Shown: piece by piece, positions 18,524 to 25,597 of the stretch
Layout of the letters: each line of letters begins with the position of its first letter
Numbering within the stretch: position 1 is the first letter of the stretch
Source of the DNA: a virus
Reading direction: 5' to 3' (one strand)
IMG/VR virus record: IMGVR_UViG_3300037153_000221
Coordinates: 1-64,000 of that record
Length of the DNA stretch: 64,000 nt
Position numbers and translations under genes: made by a program
Notes under the pieces: model-generated
Told to the model about the DNA's origin: nothing
The model's database searches: none
Seen by the model: the letters and a program-made list of their open reading frames with translations, nothing else

Positions 18524-18843
18524 CGTACGCTCCGGTCGCTGTCATGTGGGCGAACCGGCGCTGGGGTCGCGGGCGCCTGTGGCAGCTAGCCACGCGGGCG
18601 TTCTGCTTCACGTTCGGGCACCGCTTCACGGCGTGGTTCGAGGACTGGGACGAGGACCAGCCACCGCCGCACCCGGAGATCCGTGGGCTGTGGCACCGGG
18701 GCTGCCGCCGCGAGTGTGGGATCATCCAGACGGCCACGACGACGCGACTTCAGTTGGAGGCTGGCGCGCTCACCGATGGCGACGACCTCTGGCACCGTTG
18801 GGGCAGTAGCGACAGGAGGAGTTATGAACGACGGCAAGACTGA
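18520..18843 (+). CDS. hypothetical basic/aromatic protein (107 aa)
   Basis: ATG overlaps the previous stop (ATGA). The N terminus is Trp/Arg-rich (MWANRRWGRGRLWQLATRAF), which could be amphipathic. Two Cys and several His (LWHRGCRRECG) may bind metal. No family recognised. Its last 20 nt overlap the next gene. Confidence 0.5.
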   Translation: MTYAPVAVMWANRRWGRGRLWQLATRAFCFTFGHRFTAWFEDWDEDQPPPHPEIRGLWHRGCRRECGIIQTATTTRLQLEAGALTDGDDLWHRWGSSDRRSYERRQD

Positions 18844-19312
18844 GATGTACGAGCCGGTGTCCGATCCGCGCCACGGCGATCACCAACTGACCCCGCTCAA
18901 AGGCGGGCGCTACGACCAGATCATCCACGGCCCCCCCGGCACCGACGTGGGCGACCTTCACATCGAACTGGAGCCGGTCGTGTTCGAGGACCAGCACCCG
19001 ACGACAGTCACACATTCCGGCTGGCACGTCAGCGAGGAGCACCTGGAGCAGATCGAGCAGGGCGCGCACGTCCGGCTGTCGCTCTGGCAGCACCCGATGC
19101 CGCCCGTCGCCGTGTCCGTGGAGCCGCCCGTGTGCGCGTGCCATGGCGACACGATGGAGTGGGACCCCGACGAGGGCAACTACTACTGCGCGCACCTGAC
19201 ACGACTGGACCAGCGCGCGACCGGCGAACCCGCCAAGTCGGCACTGGACCAGGCGCATGAGGGGTTCAAGCCGCGCCCCGACGAGCAGGACCCGTACCTC
19301 GGCCACGACTAG
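18824..19312 (+). CDS. hypothetical protein (162 aa)
   Basis: ATG at 18824 follows AGGAGG by 4 nt, so it is preferred over upstream in-frame starts. 162 residues, acidic, with paired cysteines (CAC near residue 104 and a later Cys) that could form a metal site. No family recognised. It closes the forward early operon before the sigma-like gene. Confidence 0.6.
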   Translation: MNDGKTEMYEPVSDPRHGDHQLTPLKGGRYDQIIHGPPGTDVGDLHIELEPVVFEDQHPTTVTHSGWHVSEEHLEQIEQGAHVRLSLWQHPMPPVAVSVEPPVCACHGDTMEWDPDEGNYYCAHLTRLDQRATGEPAKSALDQAHEGFKPRPDEQDPYLGHD

Positions 19313-19394
19313 GTGGACCGACCGGAAGGAAGACTGGACACCCCGGACGGCCGCAAACTCGAACGCCAGTTGGCCGTAGGCGCTGGCGGTCTGG

Positions 19395-19410
19395 TACGCT
19401 GCCGTCCGGG
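19395..19410 (+). promoter_or_regulatory. leaderless-type promoter of the sigma-like gene
   Basis: TACGCT lies 10 nt before the ATG at 19411 and no Shine-Dalgarno sequence is present, so transcription probably starts at or next to the start codon. The same TACGCTGCCG string occurs at 9383-9392. Confidence 0.45.
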
Positions 19411-20010
19411 ATGATGCTGGGAGCCGACGACATCGGCCCTTACGAGGGGCTGATCTTCTCCACCGCTGCGCGCTACGCCGCGTACTTTGACGACGACGTG
19501 GAGGACATCCAGCAGGTACTGCGGCTGAAGGTCTGGCGCGCGCTGAAGGCATACGATCCACGGCGCTCCAGTCAACCAGTACAGAAGTTCGTATTCTCCT
19601 GTCTGCGCAACCAGGTCAAGGACTTACTGAAGCAGCAGTTCCGGCTCAACCGCGCGCGCCGGTCCGCCTCGCCGGTCTACCTGGACGACGAGGCCGGACT
19701 GACACCCGACTTCTTCGAGCGCAAGTACCTCGTGGTGGAGGAAGAAGCCGTCTTCGCCGTCGTGGACGACGAGGACTGCGAACTCCCGTCCACACTTACG
19801 ACGTTCGAGGTGACGGTTGTACACCTGCTTCTGCTGGAGTACAACCAGACCGAGGCGGCGCGGATACTCGACGTACCGCGCGGGCGGATACGCGCCGCGC
19901 ACACCTCGGTCAAGGAGAAAATGGCGGACTGGCGTCCGACGCTACCGCTGCCCGCCATGAACGGCAACGGGCACCACGAGCGCGCGACGCTGGACCGCAT
20001 CCTCTCCTAA
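19411..20010 (+). CDS. sigma-70 family (ECF-like) RNA polymerase sigma factor
   Basis: 199 residues. An N-terminal region 2-like helix bundle (YEGLIFSTAARYAAYFDDDV ... IQQVLRLKVWRALKAYD ... KFVFSCLRNQVKDLLKQQ) is followed by an acidic linker. A region 4-like HTH (FEVTVVHLLLLEYNQTEAARI.. VPRGRIRAAHTSVKEKM) covers about residues 130-175. It may direct host polymerase to phage promoters. Its stop codon overlaps that of the convergent minus-strand gene (CTAA at 20007-20010). Confidence 0.7.
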   Translation: MMLGADDIGPYEGLIFSTAARYAAYFDDDVEDIQQVLRLKVWRALKAYDPRRSSQPVQKFVFSCLRNQVKDLLKQQFRLNRARRSASPVYLDDEAGLTPDFFERKYLVVEEEAVFAVVDDEDCELPSTLTTFEVTVVHLLLLEYNQTEAARILDVPRGRIRAAHTSVKEKMADWRPTLPLPAMNGNGHHERATLDRILS

Positions 20011-20366
20011 GCTAGCCGCTTGCTCGTCACGCTGAGCTTCGCGGCCCACTCGCCGTAGGTGACGCGGAACTGGCCCGACACCCGCGCGCGCAGGCTGGCG
20101 TCGTCGTCCCCGTTCGGCTTGTGGTCCACCATGAACATCAGCTTGCACGCCCGCCAGTCGTTGTCCTCCGGCCCCACCGCCAGGGCCTCCACCATCCACT
20201 TCTCCTTGGGCTGTGTCGTTCCGTCAGTCACGGGGTAGTCGTACCTTCCCTTGTCCAGTTGAGCGGGGGTGCTAGGTGGTAACGGTAGTCCACGGTGAGG
20301 CGGGAGCGCGTCGTATAGCGCCCGCTTCGCCAGGTACACCTCGTCGGTCTCGGGCTTAGGCGGCAC
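20007..20366 (-). CDS. hypothetical protein at end of integrase operon
   Basis: About 119 residues if started at the GTG at 20366, which overlaps the integrase stop; a second GTG at about 20336 is also possible. The sequence (YGEWAAKLSVTSKRLA at the end) has no recognised family. The gene is convergent with the sigma-like gene and their stop codons overlap. Confidence 0.5.
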   Translation of the reverse strand: MPPKPETDEVYLAKRALYDALPPHRGLPLPPSTPAQLDKGRYDYPVTDGTTQPKEKWMVEALAVGPEDNDWRACKLMFMVDHKPNGDDDASLRARVSGQFRVTYGEWAAKLSVTSKRLA

Positions 20367-21384
20367 GCGCGACGGCCTCGTTGAACGTGCCCTGTCGCCT
20401 CGCCATGGACTTGCCGATGTCGCGCTTGCTGATCTCCACGTAGCAGAGGGTCTGCTGGAGCGTGGCGTGTCCAAGCAGGCGCGAGACCTGTTCGAGATCC
20501 ATGCCCGCCCGCAGCCACTCGGTGGCGCAGGTGTGACGCAGCCGGTGCCAGCGCCACCCCATGCCCAGCGAGTCCTGGAGCAGCGAGCCGAAGCGATCCT
20601 CGGGCATCGGGTTGTTGCGCCACTGCGCGTAGCACACCAGCCACGGCCTGTCATGCGTCGGCCGCATCGTAGCTCTGAACTCAAGCCAGGCGTAAACGCG
20701 GGCGCGGGCCTCGTCGGTGTAGGGGATCTCGCGGATCTTCACGTAGCCGGTGGTCGGGTCGGCCTTGCCACGCACGACGAAGTATTCGTTGTCGTAGTGG
20801 ACATCATCGACCGACAGTCCGTAGATCTCCGACGAGCGCATCCCCAGGTCCAGCGCCAGGCGGATCATGCAGTCAAGCTGGAGCCGGAAGGCGTGCCGCC
20901 ATACGCGCGCCCACGGACCCTTGCCCTCGATCCAGCGCCGCACCGCAAACGAGCCGCGCCCCCGCTCCCCGGCCGCACGGTCCGGCAGGTACGGGAGCTT
21001 GCGGTTGATGGTCTCCCAGAAGACGGCCATCTCCGCTGTGGTGTACGGCTTGGGCTGCGTGACGCCGGTCGAGCCGCGCGGATTCTTCACGGCCTTCAGG
21101 CGCAGGTACTGGTCGGCGGTGATGACGCCAGCCGTGTACGCCCAGGTGAAGAACCCGCGCAGCATGTTCATCTTCTTGCGCACGGTGTTGACGTGCAGGC
21201 CACCTGCCAGCAGTTCGGACGAGTAGCCGAGGAAGTCGGCCGACGTGACCTGAGAGAGATCGCGGCCCTCCTCCTCAAGTCGAGACTCCAGTCCGCCGAG
21301 AACGATCAGGGTCTCGTGGCACCGGCCCGGCGAGATGTTGTTGAACACCAGGTGCTCGGCGGTGAAGCGCTCGGTCACGTTCAT
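20356..21384 (-). CDS. int: tyrosine recombinase (phage integrase)
   Basis: 342 residues from ATG overlapping the previous stop (ATGA). A SAM-like core-binding domain covers residues 10-100. The catalytic domain shows Arg183 (LALDLGMRSSEIYG), the HRLRH box with His280 and Arg283, LLGH with His306, and the nucleophile Tyr315 (TLCYVEIS). All key residues are present, so it should be active. It implies a temperate life style or resolution of genome multimers. No attachment site could be identified. Confidence 0.9.
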   Translation of the reverse strand: MNVTERFTAEHLVFNNISPGRCHETLIVLGGLESRLEEEGRDLSQVTSADFLGYSSELLAGGLHVNTVRKKMNMLRGFFTWAYTAGVITADQYLRLKAVKNPRGSTGVTQPKPYTTAEMAVFWETINRKLPYLPDRAAGERGRGSFAVRRWIEGKGPWARVWRHAFRLQLDCMIRLALDLGMRSSEIYGLSVDDVHYDNEYFVVRGKADPTTGYVKIREIPYTDEARARVYAWLEFRATMRPTHDRPWLVCYAQWRNNPMPEDRFGSLLQDSLGMGWRWHRLRHTCATEWLRAGMDLEQVSRLLGHATLQQTLCYVEISKRDIGKSMARRQGTFNEAVARAA

Positions 21385-21572
21385 CTGACGCGCTCGATCT
21401 TGCCGGACCCGCCGTCGCGGGTCACGTTGCCCTCGGTGATGCGCACCTCGCCCTGGCGCTCCAGTTCCAGCGCCGCCCGGCACTCCACGATCCCGCCGAC
21501 GTACAGCGTCTTGCTGTCACGCCGATCCAGCGCAGTGAGCAGCCTGCGCGCGCTCTTGCTCAACTCGGTCAT
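21381..21572 (-). CDS. small protein upstream of integrase (63 aa), possible winged helix
   Basis: 63 residues, ATG overlapping the stop of the HTH gene and TGA overlapping the integrase ATG. The pattern (SARRLLTALDRRDSKTLYVG, then ALELERQGEVRITEGNV) fits a small winged-helix or ribbon. By size and position it could be a recombination directionality factor, but no diagnostic motif is visible. Confidence 0.5.
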   Translation of the reverse strand: MTELSKSARRLLTALDRRDSKTLYVGGIVECRAALELERQGEVRITEGNVTRDGGSGKIERVR

Positions 21573-22291
21573 CGCTTCCCTGCTCCCACCCTCATGACTT
21601 TGCCACCTTTCTTTCGCCGGACGAGAGTCCCGGCCTTGCGGTCCGACGCCTTATCGCTCGGACCCTTTGGACGCCCGGTGTGCGCCACCGGCAGCACACC
21701 GTCGATACGTGACCGCTCGCGTGGCCCCTTGTCCTCACCGCGCGGTCTCCGGCGAGGACTCTGACGAGGGTCCGGTGGCACATACTCCCAGCGCGCAGTC
21801 GGACCCATACTCGGCGAGCCGGGGGGACGGCGGATCATGCCGTCAGGTAGCTCGTCCAGCTTGGCAGCGGCGGTGGTTCGAGCGATGTCGAACGCGCGCG
21901 CCACGTCAGGCACAGAGAACGGCTCGCTCTGGCCGACCACCCAGTCACGGATCTGCTCGACCCGGACCTTGGTGGCTGGCTTGCGACTGGACCCGTTCGT
22001 GTCAGGGGGTGCGGCCTCCGCTTCGGCCGGACCCCCCTCCTGCGTTTTTGCCGCACCCTTGTGCTCGTCCTTATCTTCGGACTCAAGTTGAGAGATACGG
22101 TCGCTCAGCAGGAGCACCGTCTTGGACAGCGACTCGACTGCTTCACGCAGCGCGTCGCTCTCGCTGACGTACTCGCGTCCGTTGAGTGCGGCGAGCGTCT
22201 TCCGGAGCACGGGCAGTTCGTCCACCAGTGGCTCGATGAACTCGATGCGCTCGCGGATGTGCTGGCGCTGGTTGTCCAAGAACTCGGTCAT
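21569..22291 (-). CDS. HTH DNA-binding protein with coiled coil
   Basis: 240 residues from the ATG at 22291, preferred over an upstream start because it overlaps the previous stop (ATGA). An N-terminal helix/coiled coil (residues 1-80) is followed by a charged linker and a winged-helix-like domain (IRDWVVGQSEPFSVPDVARA then IARTTAAAKLDEL, about 115-155). A very basic C terminus (RRKKGGKVMRVGAGKR) follows. Position in the integrase operon makes a regulator of lysogeny plausible. Confidence 0.6.
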   Translation of the reverse strand: MTEFLDNQRQHIRERIEFIEPLVDELPVLRKTLAALNGREYVSESDALREAVESLSKTVLLLSDRISQLESEDKDEHKGAAKTQEGGPAEAEAAPPDTNGSSRKPATKVRVEQIRDWVVGQSEPFSVPDVARAFDIARTTAAAKLDELPDGMIRRPPGSPSMGPTARWEYVPPDPRQSPRRRPRGEDKGPRERSRIDGVLPVAHTGRPKGPSDKASDRKAGTLVRRKKGGKVMRVGAGKR

Positions 22292-22470
22292 CGGACCACC
22301 ATCGCGCCTTCCTCGAAACGCCAGTCCCGTTCTTGGGCCAGCGCCTCGGCATCCTCGCGGCTCCGATGTCCATAGGTAGCGAGCACCGTGCGGTCGTGTC
22401 CCCACAGCAGAACGCAGGCGCCGATGGCCTCGTTCTCCTGGGTGGGATGCCAGACGAGAATGTCAGTCAT
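22288..22470 (-). CDS. hypothetical protein (60 aa)
   Basis: ATG overlaps the upstream gene by 8 nt and the stop overlaps the next ATG. A small alpha/beta protein; the phrase TVLATYGHRSREDAEALAQ suggests a strand followed by a helix. No family recognised. Confidence 0.5.
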   Translation of the reverse strand: MTDILVWHPTQENEAIGACVLLWGHDRTVLATYGHRSREDAEALAQERDWRFEEGAMVVR

Positions 22471-23170
22471 CGTCCACCTCCTCTAGCCGGATACTGGCGC
22501 CGTCCGGTAGGTGGATCGTGTCGCCGGGTTGCATGTCCGCCGCCCTGGCGAGCGCATCACCCCACGAGTCGGGCGCGGCGTCCACGGGCGTGGACGAGAG
22601 ACCGCCCGCCTGCGTGGGCGTGAGCAAGCCAGCGGACATGTCCTCCTCGGCGTCTGGCTTGTCGTTGCGTCCCTCGGCCACGGGAAGTCCGGGCTGGAAC
22701 GGACGCTGGCGACCCTTGTGCTCGCCGCGCTTGCGACCGTCGTTGAACATCCGGACCTGGGTATCGCTGGACAGCAGTTGCTCGGTAAAGCCGAACTCGA
22801 TGTAGTAGTCCTCCGGGAACACCCACAGGTGATATTCGTTGGACGTGTCCACCAAGCGCGACTCGGCCGGGTAGATCTCGACCGCCTCGCGCTCGGGACC
22901 CGCGATCTCGTTCTTGATCGCCTGGTAGTGCCGCCAGTCCGTCATCGGGTGGCGGTCGTGGCGCTTCATGGAGAGGTGCATGAACCCCTCGCGCCCCTCG
23001 TCAGGCCCGCCCATGTACGTGACGGTGACCTGGTAGAGATCGTTGAACCACACCTCGTCGGCGGGTCGGGAGCCGACCTGGACCCTGAGCGCGTCCAGCA
23101 TCGGGTTCGGGGTGCCCTGTCGCATGGGCGTCCACTCGTGGCGTAGGTTCCTACTGCTGGAACGGGCCAT
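22463..23170 (-). CDS. DUF7694-like conserved phage protein
   Basis: 235 residues. The central part (HDRHPMTDWRHYQAIKNEI ... EIYPAESRLVDTSNEYHLWV) matches a domain found in many phages, which I believe is DUF7694. Its function is unknown. The C-terminal third is polar and low complexity. The protein encoded at 47446-47844 shows a more distant version of the same pattern (P.W..., N.HP..LHL). Confidence 0.6.
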   Translation of the reverse strand: MARSSSRNLRHEWTPMRQGTPNPMLDALRVQVGSRPADEVWFNDLYQVTVTYMGGPDEGREGFMHLSMKRHDRHPMTDWRHYQAIKNEIAGPEREAVEIYPAESRLVDTSNEYHLWVFPEDYYIEFGFTEQLLSSDTQVRMFNDGRKRGEHKGRQRPFQPGLPVAEGRNDKPDAEEDMSAGLLTPTQAGGLSSTPVDAAPDSWGDALARAADMQPGDTIHLPDGASIRLEEVDDD

Positions 23171-23399
23171 TCATGTCATCCCACATCATGGCCTGCTCGC
23201 GCAAGCCGGTGATCGCTTCCTCGACGGTCTCGGCGCCCTGTGTGACGAGCGGAAGCGCGGCCGGGGTGTCCGCGCGTCGTCCTTGCGCGATCCACCAGTT
23301 GTTGTTCGTGCCCTCACGAGGTGACACGATGTAGGTCCAGCCAGGCAGTCCGAGATCCCTCGGCTGGCGAGAACCCAGCGGCTGTTGCGGCGTAGTCAA
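23151..23399 (-). CDS. hypothetical protein, first gene of the integrase operon (82 aa)
   Basis: The start is TTG at 23399 because GGAGG lies 7 nt upstream and a TATACT box lies about 40 nt upstream; a longer reading from ATG at 23459 would run through the promoter. 82 residues; phrases such as LPGWTYIVSPREGTNNNWWI and a C-terminal helix. No family recognised. Confidence 0.55.
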   Translation of the reverse strand: MTTPQQPLGSRQPRDLGLPGWTYIVSPREGTNNNWWIAQGRRADTPAALPLVTQGAETVEEAITGLREQAMMWDDMNGPFQQ

Positions 23400-23438
23400 G
23401 CTCCGTCCTCCAAACGGTTCAGTGTCGCGTCCTGCGAC

Positions 23439-23444
23439 AGTATA
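23439..23444 (-). promoter_or_regulatory. probable promoter (TATACT) of the integrase operon
   Basis: TATACTG on the minus strand, 40 nt before the TTG start and just after the terminator of the upstream gene. It matches the TACACTG boxes at 28262, 24384, 32438 (minus) and 53611 (plus). Confidence 0.5.
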
Positions 23445-23472
23445 TAGGACATCCCCCACGTTCGTGCATAAC

Positions 23473-23497
23473 GAGAAAAGGGGGCCGAAGCCCCCTT
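23473..23497 (-). terminator. rho-independent terminator of the HTH/coiled-coil gene
   Basis: On the minus strand GGGGGC-TTCG-GCCCCC is followed by TTTTCTCG, a stable tetraloop hairpin with a U-run. It lies 35 nt after the stop of the gene at 23532. Confidence 0.8.
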
Positions 23498-23531
23498 CCC
23501 GTCCAGTCTGCGGCTGATCGCCGAACTTCAG

Positions 23532-24317
23532 TTAGGCCGCTGCCGCCTCGGCCGCCGCGTCCGCCGCCTCGGCCTCGGCCTTGGCCGCGATGTCCTCGTC
23601 GCCGTCCTGGGTGAACGGGTCGGCGGTCGCCTCGCGCTCGGTCTGGCTGGACGGCTTGGGCGTCGCGGCGGCGCCGTCCTGCTGCTTGCCCGTCTTGGCG
23701 TTGCCCTTGGCGTTGGACGCGGCCTTGGTGGCGGCGGGCTTCGGCTCGGCCTTGGTCTCGGCGGGCTTCTCGGCCTCCGGCTCCGGCGCGGGTGTCGGCT
23801 CGGGCGCCGGGGTCGGCTCCGGGGTCGGCTCCGGATCGGGCTGGACGCTCTCGCCCTTCAGCGCCGCCTCGGCGGCGTCCAGCAGGCGAAGCTCGGGCGT
23901 GACCTTCTCCGAGATCTTGTCGCGCTGCTCGATGGCCTTCGCCAGCGCCTTCTCGGCGTCGCTGACGGCGCCCTCGGCCTCGCGCAGACCCGCCGTGACG
24001 GACTCGCGTCGAGCGCGGATCGCCTGGAGCGGCGTCATGTCGCGGACGGTGCTGGTCGCCTGCGGCTGCGGCTTGGGCTGTGCCTGCGGCTGCGCCTTGC
24101 TCGCGGCGGGCTTGGCGTTGGCGGTGGACTTGGCGCCGGACTTGCGTCCGGTGTTCGAGGGCGTCTTGCCGGACCGTCCGCCCGTCGTGGCCCGCATCCG
24201 GCGAAGCTGCTGGTACACGCCGTTGGTGGTGATGCCCAGCGCCTCCGCGATCTGCGTCGCGTTCTTCCCCTGCTCCAGAAGGTTCTGGATCTGCTGCTGT
24301 CGCTCGGTGAGCGCCAT
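23532..24317 (-). CDS. HTH protein with long low-complexity tail
   Basis: 261 residues with AAGGAGG before ATG. Residues 1-42 form a LuxR/sigma-type HTH (LTERQQQIQNLLEQGKNATQ, IAEALGITTNGVYQQL). A Lys/Ala/Pro/Gln-rich linker, a coiled coil near residues 95-150 and then Pro-Glu repeats (PEPTPEPTPAPEPT) and an Ala/Glu tail follow. It has its own promoter and terminator, so it is a single-gene unit. Perhaps a nucleoid-like or scaffold DNA-binding protein. Confidence 0.6.
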   Translation of the reverse strand: MALTERQQQIQNLLEQGKNATQIAEALGITTNGVYQQLRRMRATTGGRSGKTPSNTGRKSGAKSTANAKPAASKAQPQAQPKPQPQATSTVRDMTPLQAIRARRESVTAGLREAEGAVSDAEKALAKAIEQRDKISEKVTPELRLLDAAEAALKGESVQPDPEPTPEPTPAPEPTPAPEPEAEKPAETKAEPKPAATKAASNAKGNAKTGKQQDGAAATPKPSSQTEREATADPFTQDGDEDIAAKAEAEAADAAAEAAAA

Positions 24318-24383
24318 GTCTACTTCCTCCTTGCGGTGGTGTTCCGCGTTCTAGTGATGGCTGTGCGCCACCGATCCAGGTCC

Positions 24384-24389
24384 AGTGTA
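24384..24389 (-). promoter_or_regulatory. probable promoter (TACACT) of the HTH/coiled-coil gene
   Basis: TACACTGG on the minus strand 67 nt before the ATG at 24317, in the only intergenic gap upstream of that gene. Confidence 0.5.
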
Positions 24390-24437
24390 GACCCGGATCG
24401 GCGTCACGTCCAGTTCTTATATACGACGGTACGGCTA

Positions 24438-24626
24438 CTACTTGGTGACGTTGCCCGTCGCCCCGCATACGGGACAGGCAACCTTGAGCGCGGTCTGGCC
24501 CAGCACGCCCGTGCCGTCGCAGTGTGCGCACGGCTCGGTGTTGGCGGCTAGCGCCTCGGCGTGGGCGGAACCACAACCCCAGTCATCGAACGGGAGTCCG
24601 ATGTTCGCGTCGTTCCTGCTCACCAC
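24438..24626 (-). CDS. DnaJ-type zinc-finger protein (62 aa)
   Basis: GTG start (two in a row) after a GGTAGGAAG site. Two CxxCxGxG repeats, CAHCDGTG and CPVCGATG, 16 residues apart, form a DnaJ-like zinc module. Such small proteins are common in phages and probably bind protein or nucleic acid. Confidence 0.6.
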   Translation of the reverse strand: MVSRNDANIGLPFDDWGCGSAHAEALAANTEPCAHCDGTGVLGQTALKVACPVCGATGNVTK

Positions 24627-24648
24627 TTCCTACCCATCTTGACCCTCC

Positions 24649-24957
24649 TTAGTCCACGCGCCATCCGGCCGCGAATACGGCCTCGGCGCTGTCGTAGTCC
24701 TCGTGATCCATGCCGCCGTCCTCGCCGGTCGCCAGGAAGGTGTTGAGGCGCCGGTCGAACATCAGCGTCTTCCAGATGGTCCAGCGCCGGTCGGGACTGG
24801 CGAGCATGACGCCAGGCTCGTGGTGGCTGCCACGAGTGCGGTTCATGAGCGGCAGCGCGTCATCGAGCGGCCAGTGATCGGGGGACTTCATCATCAGGAT
24901 GTCCGCCACCTCGCCCTGGATCTGCGGGTGGATTCTGCTCTCGTCCATATCGTTCAA
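24649..24957 (-). CDS. hypothetical protein (about 102 aa)
   Basis: Start is TTG at 24957 or ATG at 24948; a GAGAG stretch precedes the TTG. Soluble, Asp/Trp-rich (SPDRRWTIWKTLMFDRRL). No family recognised. It follows the cysteine-peptidase-like gene by 13 nt. Confidence 0.55.
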   Translation of the reverse strand: MNDMDESRIHPQIQGEVADILMMKSPDHWPLDDALPLMNRTRGSHHEPGVMLASPDRRWTIWKTLMFDRRLNTFLATGEDGGMDHEDYDSAEAVFAAGWRVD

Positions 24958-24970
24958 CTCTCGTTAGCGG

Positions 24971-25597
24971 TTAGTAGGTGCGACGGTCCGGGTCGTAGCG
25001 GACCTTGAGAAGCGGGAAGTCGTGGTTGACCGAGAAGTCGTACGGCTCGCCGAACGAGTCCGTGGCGCCGTGTAGCGCGCGCTCCTCGGCGGGCCGGTCC
25101 ATCATCGGCGGCCAGTATTCGCACTCCTCCAGGTGGTGCGTGACGAGATCCGTGTGGATCACGACGCCCCAGTAGGTCCAGGACTCCTGCGGGAGCACCG
25201 GCAGCCCGTGCATGTCGGTGCCGCCGACCCAGGAAGCGTCCGCTGTGAAGTCCAGGATCTGGCCGTCTGGCGTGATGCACCAGGCGTGGTTGACGTAGGC
25301 GCCGTTGCCCAGCGTGTAGTAGCCCTCGACGTAGCGAAGCTCCGGGTCCGCCTTCGCGGCCTGCCAGGCGTTGTTGAAGCACTGCTGCATCGGACCCTTG
25401 AGGTGTTCGTACTCGGGCGGGACCGGCGCGCCCGTCCAGAACGCGCCGTGCCGCAGGATCAGGTCGGCGCCGCCCTTGTAGTAATACTCCCAGCGGTCAC
25501 CATCCCACTGCTCGCGGCGAAGCTCCAGTGCACGCTTGAACGCCATCTTGCCCGCCTCACCGGGCGGCAGGAGATCTCTGAACTTGAATCCGCTCAT
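24971..25597 (-). CDS. papain-like (cysteine peptidase or amidase) fold protein
   Basis: 208 residues. The centre shows MQQCFNNAWQA, then YVEGYYTLGN, then NHAWCITPDGQILDFT. Cys73, His104 and Asp116 fit a Cys-His-Asp triad as in NlpC/P60 and transglutaminase-like proteins. Related stand-alone phage proteins exist without known role. No signal peptide is present, so it acts inside the cell. The stop of the gene follows the methyltransferase-like gene's order in one operon. Confidence 0.5.
   Translation of the reverse strand: MSGFKFRDLLPPGEAGKMAFKRALELRREQWDGDRWEYYYKGGADLILRHGAFWTGAPVPPEYEHLKGPMQQCFNNAWQAAKADPELRYVEGYYTLGNGAYVNHAWCITPDGQILDFTADASWVGGTDMHGLPVLPQESWTYWGVVIHTDLVTHHLEECEYWPPMMDRPAEERALHGATDSFGEPYDFSVNHDFPLLKVRYDPDRRTY

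Noticed and set aside
20467-21597. A 376-codon plus-strand frame opposite the integrase
   Set aside because: The integrase on the other strand has all catalytic residues, so this is a shadow frame.
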